Source: Phycisphaerae bacterium RAS2
Lineage (GTDB): Bacteria > Planctomycetota > Phycisphaerae > UBA1845 > UTPLA1
Length of the DNA stretch: 64,000 bases
Reading direction: 5' to 3'
Assembly (NCBI GenBank): GCA_007753915.1
Contig: CP036352.1
Coordinates: forward strand, 3,783,306-3,847,305
In this document: in pieces, positions 43,581 to 52,454 of the stretch
Layout: each line of letters starts with the position of its first letter
Numbering within the stretch: the first letter of the stretch is position 1
The notes under the pieces: generated by a model
The model's input: the letters and a program-made list of their open reading frames with translations, nothing else
Told to the model about the DNA's origin: nothing
The model's database searches: none
Made by a program: the position numbers and the translations under genes

Positions 43581-43689
43581 ACGAAAAATTCGCGCGATGC
43601 AAAAGTCACAGGCGCGACGCGCGACTTGCAGTCGTCGCCCGCGCGCAAGCGTCGATGGAGCTATGAAATAACGTGACCGGTCGCGCCGT

Positions 43690-43720
43690 AAAAAAAGCCG
43701 CGTGTCGCGGCGGATTTTTT
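43690..43720. terminator. Bidirectional terminator-like hairpin
   Basis: GCCGCG-TGT-CGCGGC (43697-43711) flanked by seven A on the left and six T on the right, so it can end transcripts in either direction. It lies upstream of the large RNA promoter and insulates it from the defence-gene side. Confidence 0.65.
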
Positions 43721-43848
43721 GAACTCACAGGCGGCGCGCCGCCAAGGCCGATCGATTCCGCGCGCTTATTCACCGCCTCCCACCACAAATCACGGCTTTT
43801 CCACGGTTTGTCAACACGCACCGTCCGCCCCGCCGCCGGGGGCCTGCC

Positions 43849-43899
43849 ATGACCGCCCGAATGCGTTTCCAATGACATCGACGATTGACTGGAAACAGC
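43849..43899 (+). pseudogene. Remnant of the 5' end of rnpA
   Basis: Ungapped comparison with the intact rnpA start shows 46 of 59 identical bases (43838-43896 against 46136-46194), including GGCC-GCC plus ATGACCGCCCG. Translation gives MTARMRFQ, a stop, then HRRLTGN, against MTARMRFPKTRRLSGN in the real gene. After codon 16 the similarity ends. The remnant lies upstream of the two defence-like genes and the intact gene downstream of them, so the pair sits between two rnpA 5' ends. Confidence 0.75.
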
Positions 43900-43933
43900 C
43901 AGAGAAATGAACTGCCAGAGAAATGAGCTGCGT
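43893..43933. repeat. Short tandem repeat after the rnpA remnant
   Basis: The unit CTGCCAGAGAAATGA is repeated with few changes (AACAGCCAGAGAAATGAA then CTGCCAGAGAAATGAG then CTGCG). A GTGTGTGCC/TGTGTGCC pair follows at about 43940-43965. No gene is seen between 43721 and 44076 apart from the rnpA remnant. Confidence 0.6.
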
Positions 43934-44076
43934 CTCCTGTGTGTGCCCCCCCTTTGTGTGCCCCGCGATTCTGGCCGATTGCCGCACACACCTGAACCTC
44001 GCGGCCGCGCGAGTAAAGAGACGGTAGAGTAGCATGTTCCTTTGATGCTCCGGGCCACAAGTCACGAGGAGTCGAA

Positions 44077-44988
44077 ATGGGTGACATCAAGCTTTTTCGA
44101 GTCTCCGGAAACGGGGTCAGCGAAATCGAGGGCCAATCCGTAGCTGTTGAGAAGTCTCTGCAGGCGCTGATTGAGCGCCATCTCGACACGTTTCTCGGCG
44201 TTCGGTTTCTTGCCACCGAATACACCACCGGCAAGACCCACGGCGGACGGATCGACACGCTCGGCATCGACGAGAACGGTTGCCCGGTCATCATCGAATA
44301 CAAGCGGGCCACCAACGAAAACGTCATCAACCAAGGCCTCTTCTACCTCGATTGGTTGCTCGACCATAAGGCTGAGTTCAAGTTGCTCGTGATGGAGAAG
44401 TTTGGGAATCAGGCCGCCGACGAGATTGAATGGGCCGGCCCGCGGCTGATCTGCATCGCCGGCGATTTCACCCGCTACGACGAGCACGCCGTCCAGCAGA
44501 TCAACCGGAACATCGAGTTGATTCGTTATCGCCGCTACGGCGACGACCTTGTCCTTCTCGAACTCGTTAATGCAGTCACCGCCACAACGACCGAGGAGGA
44601 AGGTCCGAGCCCGCCCGCCGGTACGACCACTTACAAGACGATTTCCGAAACGCTTGCACAACTTACCGGCGAGCTGAAGGACCGCTTCGAAGCCGTCCGG
44701 GCATTCCTTCAAGCGCTCGGCGACGATGTCCAGATGAAGACACTCAAGTACTACGTCGCATTCAAACGCATCAAGAACTTCGCCTGCGTCGAGATTCGCA
44801 CTCAGGAGAAGAAAATCCTCATTTACACCAAGCTCGACCCATCAAGCGTGTCGCTCCAGGATGGTTTTACTCGTGATGTGGCGGAAATCGGGCATTTCGG
44901 CACCGGGGACTTGGAGATTACAATCCGCAACTCAGCCGACTTCGAACGGGCCAAGCCGCTGCTTATTCAGGCCTACGAGGGAAGTTGA
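44077..44988 (+). CDS. NucS/DUF91-like PD-(D/E)xK protein with C-terminal DUF5655-like domain
   Basis: Protein of 303 aa. Residues ~40-150 resemble the nuclease domain of NucS/DUF91 proteins: GGRIDTLGIDENGCPVIIEYKR supplies Asp, then the E-x-K pair, the catalytic pattern of PD-(D/E)xK nucleases, and NENVINQGLFYLDWLLDH follows as in the family. The C-terminal ~110 residues (LKDRFEAVRAFLQALGDDVQ...YVAFKRIKNFACVEI) fit the DUF5655 domain, common in defence and type-IV restriction contexts. GAGGAG lies 5 bases before the ATG. It is followed by an AbiJ/HEPN-like gene at 34 bp. DNA-end or branched-DNA cleavage is expected from the fold, but defence is inferred from context. Confidence 0.8.
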   Translation: MGDIKLFRVSGNGVSEIEGQSVAVEKSLQALIERHLDTFLGVRFLATEYTTGKTHGGRIDTLGIDENGCPVIIEYKRATNENVINQGLFYLDWLLDHKAEFKLLVMEKFGNQAADEIEWAGPRLICIAGDFTRYDEHAVQQINRNIELIRYRRYGDDLVLLELVNAVTATTTEEEGPSPPAGTTTYKTISETLAQLTGELKDRFEAVRAFLQALGDDVQMKTLKYYVAFKRIKNFACVEIRTQEKKILIYTKLDPSSVSLQDGFTRDVAEIGHFGTGDLEITIRNSADFERAKPLLIQAYEGS

Positions 44989-45022
44989 GCAGCTCCATCT
45001 GGCAACGTACTTGAGGTGTGAA

Positions 45023-45934
45023 TTGAAGTCCCTATTCTCAAAGCGTAACGCACCGTCTCCGACCCAGCTCCGCTACGACCTGCCCGACCAGGTACGGTCT
45101 CGGGTTCTGGCTGTCTTTCGGGATCTTTGCTACGAACCCAACGGCGGATTCGACGCACTGCTCAGCGAGGTTGGTCACCGCCTTTTCAAGGAGTACGGCT
45201 GTCTTCGCGCGTCTGGATACGAAGCCGCGCGCCGAAGCAACAACCCCGTCATCGAGCACTTTTTCTGCTGTCGAGACGAGGAGGCGCTCGACTTCATCGA
45301 AGCGTGCTTTCGGCCGTTTCTTTACAACGGCGGTCAACGGGGCGTGGATGAGATCAACGCGATCTTTCGTGAGCACGGTGTGGCATATGAGTTGTCGCCG
45401 TATGTACGGCACGAAGTGGAGAAAGAGACTTCGCTCTTTGGACGCATGCGGCCGGGAAAGGTCTTCGAAATCGAGTATCCGCGCATCATTCCCAGGGCGG
45501 ATCACTTGGTTCACACGGACATCGTCGAGCCGACACTGAAGCTGCTAACGAACTCGAAGCTCCGCGTCGCAAACGCGGAGATGCTCAAGGCCCACGCGGC
45601 ACTGCGGGCCGGCGAGTTTGAGGATGCGATCACGCTCTGCGGCTCGGCGTTCGAAAGTGTGCTTAAGACGATCTGTGACCTGAGGAAATGGCCGTACGAT
45701 CCCAACCGCGACACCTGTGCCAAGCTTGTCGGCATCTGCCGCGACAACAGTCTATTCCCGGCATTCTATGCGCCGATCTTCGAGTCCGTTGGAACGATTC
45801 GAAACAAGCTCGGCGACGCCCATGGGCGCGGCCCGGCTCCTCAACATACTGTGACTCAAGAGCAAGCCGAGCACATGTTGCACTCGACTGCTTCGCATGT
45901 CCTTCTACTCGCCAAGCTTGCCGGCCTTGGATAG
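45023..45934 (+). CDS. AbiJ-like abortive infection protein with C-terminal HEPN-like motif
   Basis: Protein of about 303 aa. The N-terminus (MKSLFSKRNAPSPTQLRYDL) matches the AbiJ N-terminal domain pattern of xLFSxRN. The C-terminal half (AALRAGEFEDAITLCGSAFESVLKTICD...IRNKLGDAHG) resembles the abortive-infection C-terminal domain; RNKLGDAH is an R-x6-H motif with Asn after Arg, as in HEPN RNases. A TTG start at 45023 is proposed because GAGG lies 6 bases before it and the conserved N-terminus starts there; the frame itself is open from 44861. It is one transcription unit with the NucS-like gene. Cutting of host or phage RNA on infection is the expected action, from family knowledge only. 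Confidence 0.78.
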   Translation: MKSLFSKRNAPSPTQLRYDLPDQVRSRVLAVFRDLCYEPNGGFDALLSEVGHRLFKEYGCLRASGYEAARRSNNPVIEHFFCCRDEEALDFIEACFRPFLYNGGQRGVDEINAIFREHGVAYELSPYVRHEVEKETSLFGRMRPGKVFEIEYPRIIPRADHLVHTDIVEPTLKLLTNSKLRVANAEMLKAHAALRAGEFEDAITLCGSAFESVLKTICDLRKWPYDPNRDTCAKLVGICRDNSLFPAFYAPIFESVGTIRNKLGDAHGRGPAPQHTVTQEQAEHMLHSTASHVLLLAKLAGLG

Positions 45935-46146
45935 ATAGACTGAAGGGAATCAAGGGGGACAAGAGTATCAACGGGGACATTCTGATCTATTGATATGGCC
46001 AATTCCGCGCCACGCGGGTGAAGATGGCGGATCTGGCGTTAAGATTGTTTGGACGAACAAACTGGCACAGCCAATGACCATGTCGCGCCGCGGGGCTCCT
46101 GACGGGACTCGGGCCGGCATGATTGGCGACCGGCAGGAGGCCGGCC

Positions 46147-46533
46147 ATGACCGCCCGCATGCGATTCCCCAAAACGCGACGCTTGTCTGGAAACAAGGCC
46201 TTCGATGCGGTCTTCGCCGCGAAGCGATCCGCCTCCAATCGCCTGCTCGTCGTCTATGCCCTCAAAAATAGCCTTTCGTATTCTCGGCTCGGCATCTCCG
46301 TCAGCCGCCGCATCGGCTCGGCCGTCCGTCGCAACCGCATCAAGCGGCTGATTCGCGAAGCCTTTCGACTCGAACGCGATCAGCTCCCCGCCGGGTACGA
46401 CTTCGTCTGCGTTGCCCGCGCGTCCGAGAAGCCGCTTCTCGCCGATTATCGGAAGGCATTGGTCACCGTCGCCGCCCGCGCTATCGCCAGCAAAGCATCG
46501 CCAAGGCGTGAGAAAAACACCCCAGAGGGTTGA
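46147..46533 (+). CDS. rnpA: Ribonuclease P protein component
   Basis: Protein subunit of RNase P, 128 aa, which helps the RNA subunit bind pre-tRNA leaders. RRLSGNKAFDAVFAAKRSA opens the fold and the family signature is RIGSAVRRNRIKRLIREAFR, the RNR motif that contacts P RNA. ATG at 46147 has GGAGG six bases upstream. The gene is usually preceded by rpmH (L34), but no L34 frame is present here; instead the two-gene defence cassette and a remnant of rnpA's own 5' end lie upstream. Confidence 0.95.
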   Translation: MTARMRFPKTRRLSGNKAFDAVFAAKRSASNRLLVVYALKNSLSYSRLGISVSRRIGSAVRRNRIKRLIREAFRLERDQLPAGYDFVCVARASEKPLLADYRKALVTVAARAIASKASPRREKNTPEG

Positions 46534-46810
46534 ACGCATTCGCGCAAGTTCTGCGCGACGTCGGCCCGCGCGCCGCCCTGCGTCTAGTATTTTTAAGACG
46601 CGCGGAATCCATCACACGCTGCCCGCCCGCACAACCGGCTCACCTCATCCAACCCGCGCGAGACTTTGCGGATTTTGTTGAAGACGCCGATCGGTCCGTC
46701 CGAATGTTCGGGTGAACGCGGACGCCCGGAGGGCAACGGTCCGGTTCAAAGAGTTTGACCCACATCCGCTCCAGGGCCTCATCGGTCCTGTCAGCGGTCT
46801 TCCCACCAGG

Positions 46811-46843
46811 CCGGGGCTTCGGGACGAAGCCTCGGCTTTTTTT
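46811..46843 (+). terminator. Rho-independent terminator after rnpA
   Basis: CCGGGGCUUCG (46811-46821) pairs over 11 bp, including one G-U pair, with CGAAGCCUCGG (46825-46835) around a GGA loop, followed by C and seven T. It lies within the upstream extension of the permease frame, so the permease must start after it. Between the rnpA stop and this hairpin (46534-46810) no gene is supported; a 61-codon TTG-initiated frame there is weak. Confidence 0.85.
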
Positions 46844-46879
46844 ATGCGCCCGTTGCCGCGCGCACCCCGTTACCCGAAG

Positions 46880-47707
46880 ATGCCCGCGATGACTTACGCG
46901 TGGCTTGTCCTGGTCGGTCTGCTTGCCGGTTTCTCCGGCGGACTCCTCGGAATCGGCGGATCGACCGTCATGATCCCCGGCATGATCCTTCTGCTCGGTC
47001 CCGCCGGGCAGCACCTCTACCAGGCCGCCGCCATGGCCGTGAACTTCTTCGTCGTCGGGCCGGCCGTCCTGCGACATGGCGCCGCCGGAGCCGTCCTGCG
47101 GCCGATCACCCGCTGGATGGCCCCCAGCGCTGTCGTCGGTGCGGTCGCCGGCGTTTTCGCCAGCGAGCTGCCTTCCTTTCGCGGATCGGGCCAGGGCTAC
47201 CTGCAAATCGCCTTCAGCGCGTTTTTATTCTACGCAATCGTCTATAACCTCTTCCGCCTCGGCACGCGCAAGCGCCTGCCGCCCATGACCCCGGCCGACG
47301 CCGCCCTCGTCCCGCGCTGGAAGATCATCACGCTCGTCGGCCTGCCGGCAGGCCTGGCCGGCGGACTGCTCGGCGTCGGCGGCGGACTCGTGGCTGTGCC
47401 GACCCAACAGGTCTTCCTCCGCGTGCCGCTGACAAACGCGATCGCCAACTCGGCATCAACCATCCTCTGGTCCAGCGTCGTCGGCACGATCGTCAAGCAC
47501 GCCCACCTGCACGAGCACGGCTACCGCCTGCGCGACTCGCTCTTTCTCGCGCTTTGTCTGATTCCATCGGCTATCGTCGGCTCGTGGGTCGCCGCCGACA
47601 AGGTGCACAAGTGGCCCGTCGGCATCCTCCGCGGGGCCTTTGTGATCCTGATGCTCTACTGCGGCTCGGAAGTCTTCTGGCTCGGGCTGGATCAGGTGCG
47701 GGAGTGA
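46880..47707 (+). CDS. TSUP (TauE/SafE) family permease
   Basis: Inner-membrane transporter of about 275 aa with two repeats of the TauE/SafE fold, each starting with a Gly-rich helix: VLVGLLAGFSGGLLGIGGST and VGLPAGLAGGLLGVGGGLVA. Seven to eight membrane segments are visible, the last being GAFVILMLYCGSEVFWLG. Family members export or import sulfite, sulfonates, taurine and related anions; the actual substrate is open. The frame runs back to 46712, but the intrinsic terminator at 46811-46843 argues for ATG 46880 (or 46889). Confidence 0.88.
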   Translation: MPAMTYAWLVLVGLLAGFSGGLLGIGGSTVMIPGMILLLGPAGQHLYQAAAMAVNFFVVGPAVLRHGAAGAVLRPITRWMAPSAVVGAVAGVFASELPSFRGSGQGYLQIAFSAFLFYAIVYNLFRLGTRKRLPPMTPADAALVPRWKIITLVGLPAGLAGGLLGVGGGLVAVPTQQVFLRVPLTNAIANSASTILWSSVVGTIVKHAHLHEHGYRLRDSLFLALCLIPSAIVGSWVAADKVHKWPVGILRGAFVILMLYCGSEVFWLGLDQVRE

Positions 47708-47713
47708 GTGGGG

Positions 47714-47750
47714 TGAATTGCGAATAGCGAATGGCGAATTGTGAAATTCG
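47714..47750. repeat. GAAT-type word repeat after the permease
   Basis: GAATTGCGAATAGCGAATGG followed by CGAATTGTGAAATTCGC, a 7-8 base degenerate tandem word that begins 7 bases after the permease stop. It resembles the strings at 20338 and 36772. Confidence 0.65.
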
Positions 47751-47751
47751 C

Positions 47752-47823
47752 GTAGGGCCCGCTGTTCGGACCTCACCGGGCGCGCGGGCCGAGACGGGAA
47801 TCGGTCCGCATAGCGGACCCTAC
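47752..47823. repeat. Inverted repeat GTAGGGYCCGCT...GCGGACCCTAC between convergent genes
   Basis: The left arm GTAGGGCCCGCTGTTCGGAC C (47752-47772) matches the complement of the right arm (47803-47823, GGTCCGCATAGCGGACCCTA C) at 17 of 21 bases, with a 30-base GC-rich loop. It fills the gap between the convergent permease and accA genes. No T-run follows either arm. Confidence 0.7.
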
Positions 47824-47851
47824 CTTCGTGGTAAATCGATCTAGATTAGAG

Positions 47852-48976
<1,125 letters not shown>

Positions 48977-49383
48977 TCACGATCCTTTCAAAGGCAACAC
49001 GCCGCGGTCGCCGGCCCGACTTCGGCGGCGGTCGCGTGGCGTCTTGCGAACTTAGCTAACCGATGACCGCAATCCAGATGTTCCTTCATCACCTGCGGAG
49101 CGACGGGCCAAACATACGCCCACCGACCCAATCCGCGCCGGGGCCGGTCTCCGACTTCGAGTTGATTCGCCTCACTCGGGCAGCATGCCCGCTCCCTCGT
49201 AGCTGCCCCTTGGATACGACCCAATAGGGTAAGCCGATCTAACTTCATCGACAAGAAATATTTGACGCAGCGGTTATCTGACATTAACGTCTTGGGGCCT
49301 CGCAGAACACGCGGCAGTACTAATGTTAGTGTTGACATTGGTTTACGTTTGCCGGACGCGGCCCTGAACTTCAACTCAAATTT
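48977..49383. other. Divergent intergenic region between accA and purL
   Basis: About 400 bases without a supported gene. It becomes A/T-rich toward the right and has a TTGACA at 49335-49340 plus a run with ATTAACGT/TAATGTTAGTG, but no -10 box at a proper distance was found. It should hold the promoters of both genes. Confidence 0.5.
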
Positions 49384-52300
49384 ATGGGACTTTGGAGAAT
49401 CGAGGTCTCGAACCGCTCCGGCCAGCCGGACCCTATCGGAAAGGCCACGGTCCAGACCCTCCACGAGTTTGGCATCCGATCCGTTCGAGATGTCCACGTA
49501 TCCACCCTCTATCTCGTGTCGCTGGCGGGGGCGATCCCGGACACAAAGCAACTGGCGCGCCGCATTGCAACCGAATTGCTCGCGGATCACGTCTGCCAGG
49601 AGTTTTCCATCCGAGGGGAAGGCCAAAAGGTAGACGACCCGCCCGTAGGCGTGGCCATCGAGGTATTCCCGCGCCCGGGTGTCATGGACCCGGTCGCCCA
49701 ATCGACTCTTGCGGCGATCCGGGCAATGGGAATCACGTGCGATAATGTTCGGACCGGGCGGCGCTACGTACTATCACCCATTCCGGGCGACGTCGAGAAG
49801 GCGAGAATCCCCACCCTGCTGGCGAATGATTGCATCGAGGAAGCAGTCTGGGGGGCGCGTGAGATCGCGCCGCCGCCGACCCCGCCGAAGTACGAGTTTC
49901 GGCTGCGAACCGCGCCGATCATTGGTTGCAGCGAGCAGGAGTTGGAGGCATTAAGCCGTCAGGGGCATTTGTTCCTCTCGCACGATGAGATGCGCGCCGT
50001 GCAGGCGCACTACCGGGCGCAAGGGCGCGAACCGACCGACCTCGAGCTGGAGACGATCGCGCAGACGTGGTCGGAGCATTGCGTTCACAAGACGCTCAAG
50101 GCGGCGATTGAGTACCACGGGGCGGCGATGCCGGCGGCGTCCGATGAGTCGTCCGCCAATGACGAACCGGTCATCCGCTACGACAATTTGCTGAAAAACA
50201 CGATCGCACGCGCGACGGATGAACTGATGCGCACCGGACGGGGGCCGACGTGTCTTTCGGTCTTCAAGGACAACGCCGGCGTGATCGCATTCGACGACCG
50301 ACACGGCATCGCCTTCAAGGTCGAGACGCACAATCACCCGTCGGCCATCGAGCCGTACGGCGGGGCGGCGACGGGCGCGGGCGGCGTGATCCGCGACGTG
50401 CTCGGGTGCGGGCTGGGGGCGCGGCCGCTGGCGAATACAGATGTCTTTTGCGTCGCGCCGCCCGACTGGCCGGTCGACGGCGTCCCGAGCGGCGTGATTC
50501 ATCCGCGCAGCGTCCTGCGCGGTGTGGTGGCGGGGGTGCGTGACTACGGCAATCGCATGGGCATCCCGACGGTGAACGGGGCGGTGCATGTTGACCCGCG
50601 CTACCTCGGCAATCCGCTCGTCTATTGCGGTTGCCTCGGACTCATTCCGCGCGATCGCATAGAAAAGCAAGTGCGGCCCGGCGATCGGATCGTGCTGCTG
50701 GGCGGTCGTACGGGGCGCGACGGAATCCACGGCGCGACGTTCTCCAGCGCCGAAATGTCGCACACACATGAGGACGAGTTCGCGCACGCCGTGCAGATCG
50801 GCAACGCGATTGAAGAGAAGAAGGTGCTCGATGTCGTGCTGGCGGCGCGCGACTGGGTCGGCCTAGACGGCGGGCGAACGTGTCTATTCTCGGCGATCAC
50901 CGATTGCGGGGCCGGGGGGTTGTCGTCTGCGATCGGCGAAATGGCGGCCGAGACGGGCGCGGTCGTGCGGCTGGAGCGCGTGCCGCTGAAATATGCCGGA
51001 CTGCGCTACGACGAAATCTGGATTTCCGAGGCGCAGGAGCGAATGGTGCTGGCCGCGCCGGCCGATCGCGTCGAGACGCTGCTGGCGCTGTGTCGCAGCG
51101 AGGACGTGGAGGCGACGATCATCGGCGAGTTCACCGACACGGGGCGGCTGGTCGTGACCTACGAGGGCACGCCGGTGGGTGACCTTGACTTGGCATTCCT
51201 GCACGAGGGGCTGCCGCGCAAAACGCTGCGGGCGGAATGGAATCCGCAGGACGGTGATGCAATCAAGCAAGTCGATTCTCAAAGCCGACGGATTGCAATC
51301 CGTGGGCGTCCGTCGCCGCCGAATGAATCGAGCGATTCGTCACTTGTTGAGCGCTTGCGCGCCGCCCTCGGCGACCCGACGACGGCGTCGAAGCACTGGA
51401 TCATCCGGCAGTACGATCACGAAGTGCAGGGGCGCAGCGCAGTGAAGCCGCTCGTCGGCCGATACGACGGCCCATCGGACGGCGCGGTGCTTCGCCCGTT
51501 GCTCGATTCGTATCGCGGCGTGGCACTGGGTTGCGGTCTCGCGCCGGAGCTGGCCGACGTGGACCCGTACCTCATGGCATGGGCGGCGATCGACGAAGCG
51601 CTTCGCAACGTGGTCTGCGTCGGCGGCGATCCGTCGCAAACGGCGATTCTTGATAACTTCTGCTGGCCGCGCGTGGACAATGCACGGAATCTCGGCGCGC
51701 TGGTTCGCGCCTGCCAGGCGTGTCACGATGCGGCGCTGGCCTACGGCGTACCTTTCATCAGCGGGAAGGATTCGCTCAACAACGAATTCGCGCTGCGGCC
51801 CGACGACGCTCGAAAACTCGAATCGCTCATGGCGCAGCGCTGGCCGGACGTGCCCGCGGCGAAGTTGTCTGAAGGGCGACTGGCGATTCCATACACGCTG
51901 CTCATTTCGGCGGTGTCGATCGCGCCTGATGTGCGGCGATGCGTAACGGCTTCGCTTAAGCCGCACTCCGCGCCCGCGCAGATCATCGCGGTCACAACCC
52001 GGGCCAACGATTGGCACTCCGCGGAGTTTGAACCATTTGTCGCGTTGCACCGCGCGGTGGCCGACGCCATCGGATCGGGCCGTGTCCTGGCGGCGCACGA
52101 TGTCAGCGATGGCGGAGTCGCGGTGGCCATCGCCGAAATGGCGATGGCGAACGGCGTCGGCTGCGACGTCGACGGCGATGCGATGGCAACGCTGGGAGAC
52201 CCGTTCGCACCGCGCCCGGGTACGTATTTGCTGCAAGTCGCCTCGCTCGATGCCGTTCAGGCTCTAACGCGCAACGAAGTACTTCTTGTTCGGTCGATCG

Positions 52301-52437
52301 CGCGCGTTCCTGCCACGTCGAATGAAGCCACCATGTCGCGCGGCGAATTGCGATTTCTAAGCGCAAACGGTTCGATGCTGGGATCGACTCCGTTGGATGC
52401 ATTGCGCGATGCGTGGCGCAAGCCCCTTGATTGGTAA
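49384..52437 (+). CDS. purL: Phosphoribosylformylglycinamidine synthase, with N-terminal PurS-like repeats
   Basis: FGAM synthetase of purine biosynthesis, 1,017 aa. Residues ~5-75 (RIEVSNRSGQPDPIGKATVQ) and ~85-160 (VAIEVFPRPGVMDPVAQSTL) are two PurS-like domains in tandem. The synthase core then follows: LSHDEMRAVQAHY, TWSEHCVHKTL, FKVETHNHPSAIEPYGGAAT, GGRTGRDGIHGATFSS and the second half with QYDHEVQGRSAVKPLVG and SGKDSLNNEF. No glutamine amidotransferase domain is present at the C-terminus, so ammonia must come from a separate PurQ not seen here. Large enterobacterial PurL is ~1,295 aa with the glutaminase, while small PurL is ~740 aa without the PurS part, so this is an intermediate form. 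The ATG at 49384 lacks a clear ribosome binding site. Confidence 0.93.
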   Translation: MGLWRIEVSNRSGQPDPIGKATVQTLHEFGIRSVRDVHVSTLYLVSLAGAIPDTKQLARRIATELLADHVCQEFSIRGEGQKVDDPPVGVAIEVFPRPGVMDPVAQSTLAAIRAMGITCDNVRTGRRYVLSPIPGDVEKARIPTLLANDCIEEAVWGAREIAPPPTPPKYEFRLRTAPIIGCSEQELEALSRQGHLFLSHDEMRAVQAHYRAQGREPTDLELETIAQTWSEHCVHKTLKAAIEYHGAAMPAASDESSANDEPVIRYDNLLKNTIARATDELMRTGRGPTCLSVFKDNAGVIAFDDRHGIAFKVETHNHPSAIEPYGGAATGAGGVIRDVLGCGLGARPLANTDVFCVAPPDWPVDGVPSGVIHPRSVLRGVVAGVRDYGNRMGIPTVNGAVHVDPRYLGNPLVYCGCLGLIPRDRIEKQVRPGDRIVLLGGRTGRDGIHGATFSSAEMSHTHEDEFAHAVQIGNAIEEKKVLDVVLAARDWVGLDGGRTCLFSAITDCGAGGLSSAIGEMAAETGAVVRLERVPLKYAGLRYDEIWISEAQERMVLAAPADRVETLLALCRSEDVEATIIGEFTDTGRLVVTYEGTPVGDLDLAFLHEGLPRKTLRAEWNPQDGDAIKQVDSQSRRIAIRGRPSPPNESSDSSLVERLRAALGDPTTASKHWIIRQYDHEVQGRSAVKPLVGRYDGPSDGAVLRPLLDSYRGVALGCGLAPELADVDPYLMAWAAIDEALRNVVCVGGDPSQTAILDNFCWPRVDNARNLGALVRACQACHDAALAYGVPFISGKDSLNNEFALRPDDARKLESLMAQRWPDVPAAKLSEGRLAIPYTLLISAVSIAPDVRRCVTASLKPHSAPAQIIAVTTRANDWHSAEFEPFVALHRAVADAIGSGRVLAAHDVSDGGVAVAIAEMAMANGVGCDVDGDAMATLGDPFAPRPGTYLLQVASLDAVQALTRNEVLLVRSIARVPATSNEATMSRGELRFLSANGSMLGSTPLDALRDAWRKPLDW

Positions 52438-52454
52438 TCTTCGCGGCGCGAGCC

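Noticed and set aside
42877-43671. 264-codon open frame on the plus strand across the large RNA
   Set aside because: Composition is Arg/Pro/Ser/Cys-rich without domains or a ribosome binding site, and it lies antisense to strongly paired RNA elements. GC-rich structured DNA often leaves such frames open by chance.
43561-43671. 36-aa basic peptide (MGFARVKRKIRAMQKSQ...) as a ribosomal protein L34 or other small gene
   Set aside because: It does not match L34, has no ribosome binding site and overlaps the promoter of the large RNA on the other strand.
43893-43965. CRISPR array
   Set aside because: The repeated unit is about 16 bases without spacers of regular length and is present in only two to three copies.
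43720-44076. Replication origin near rnpA
   Set aside because: Only one poor DnaA-box-like sequence (TTTTCCACG) was found, without clusters, an AT-rich unwinding region, or dnaA/dnaN genes.
46530-46715. 61-codon TTG-started frame overlapping the rnpA stop (YidD position)
   Set aside because: It lacks the YidD CRFxPTCS motif and any other signature; composition looks random.
46720-46843. tRNA or SRP RNA between rnpA and the permease
   Set aside because: A GGTTCAAA string resembles a T-loop, but no acceptor stem or anticodon arm can be drawn; the GGAAGGAAGCA-type SRP loop is absent. Only the terminator is supported.
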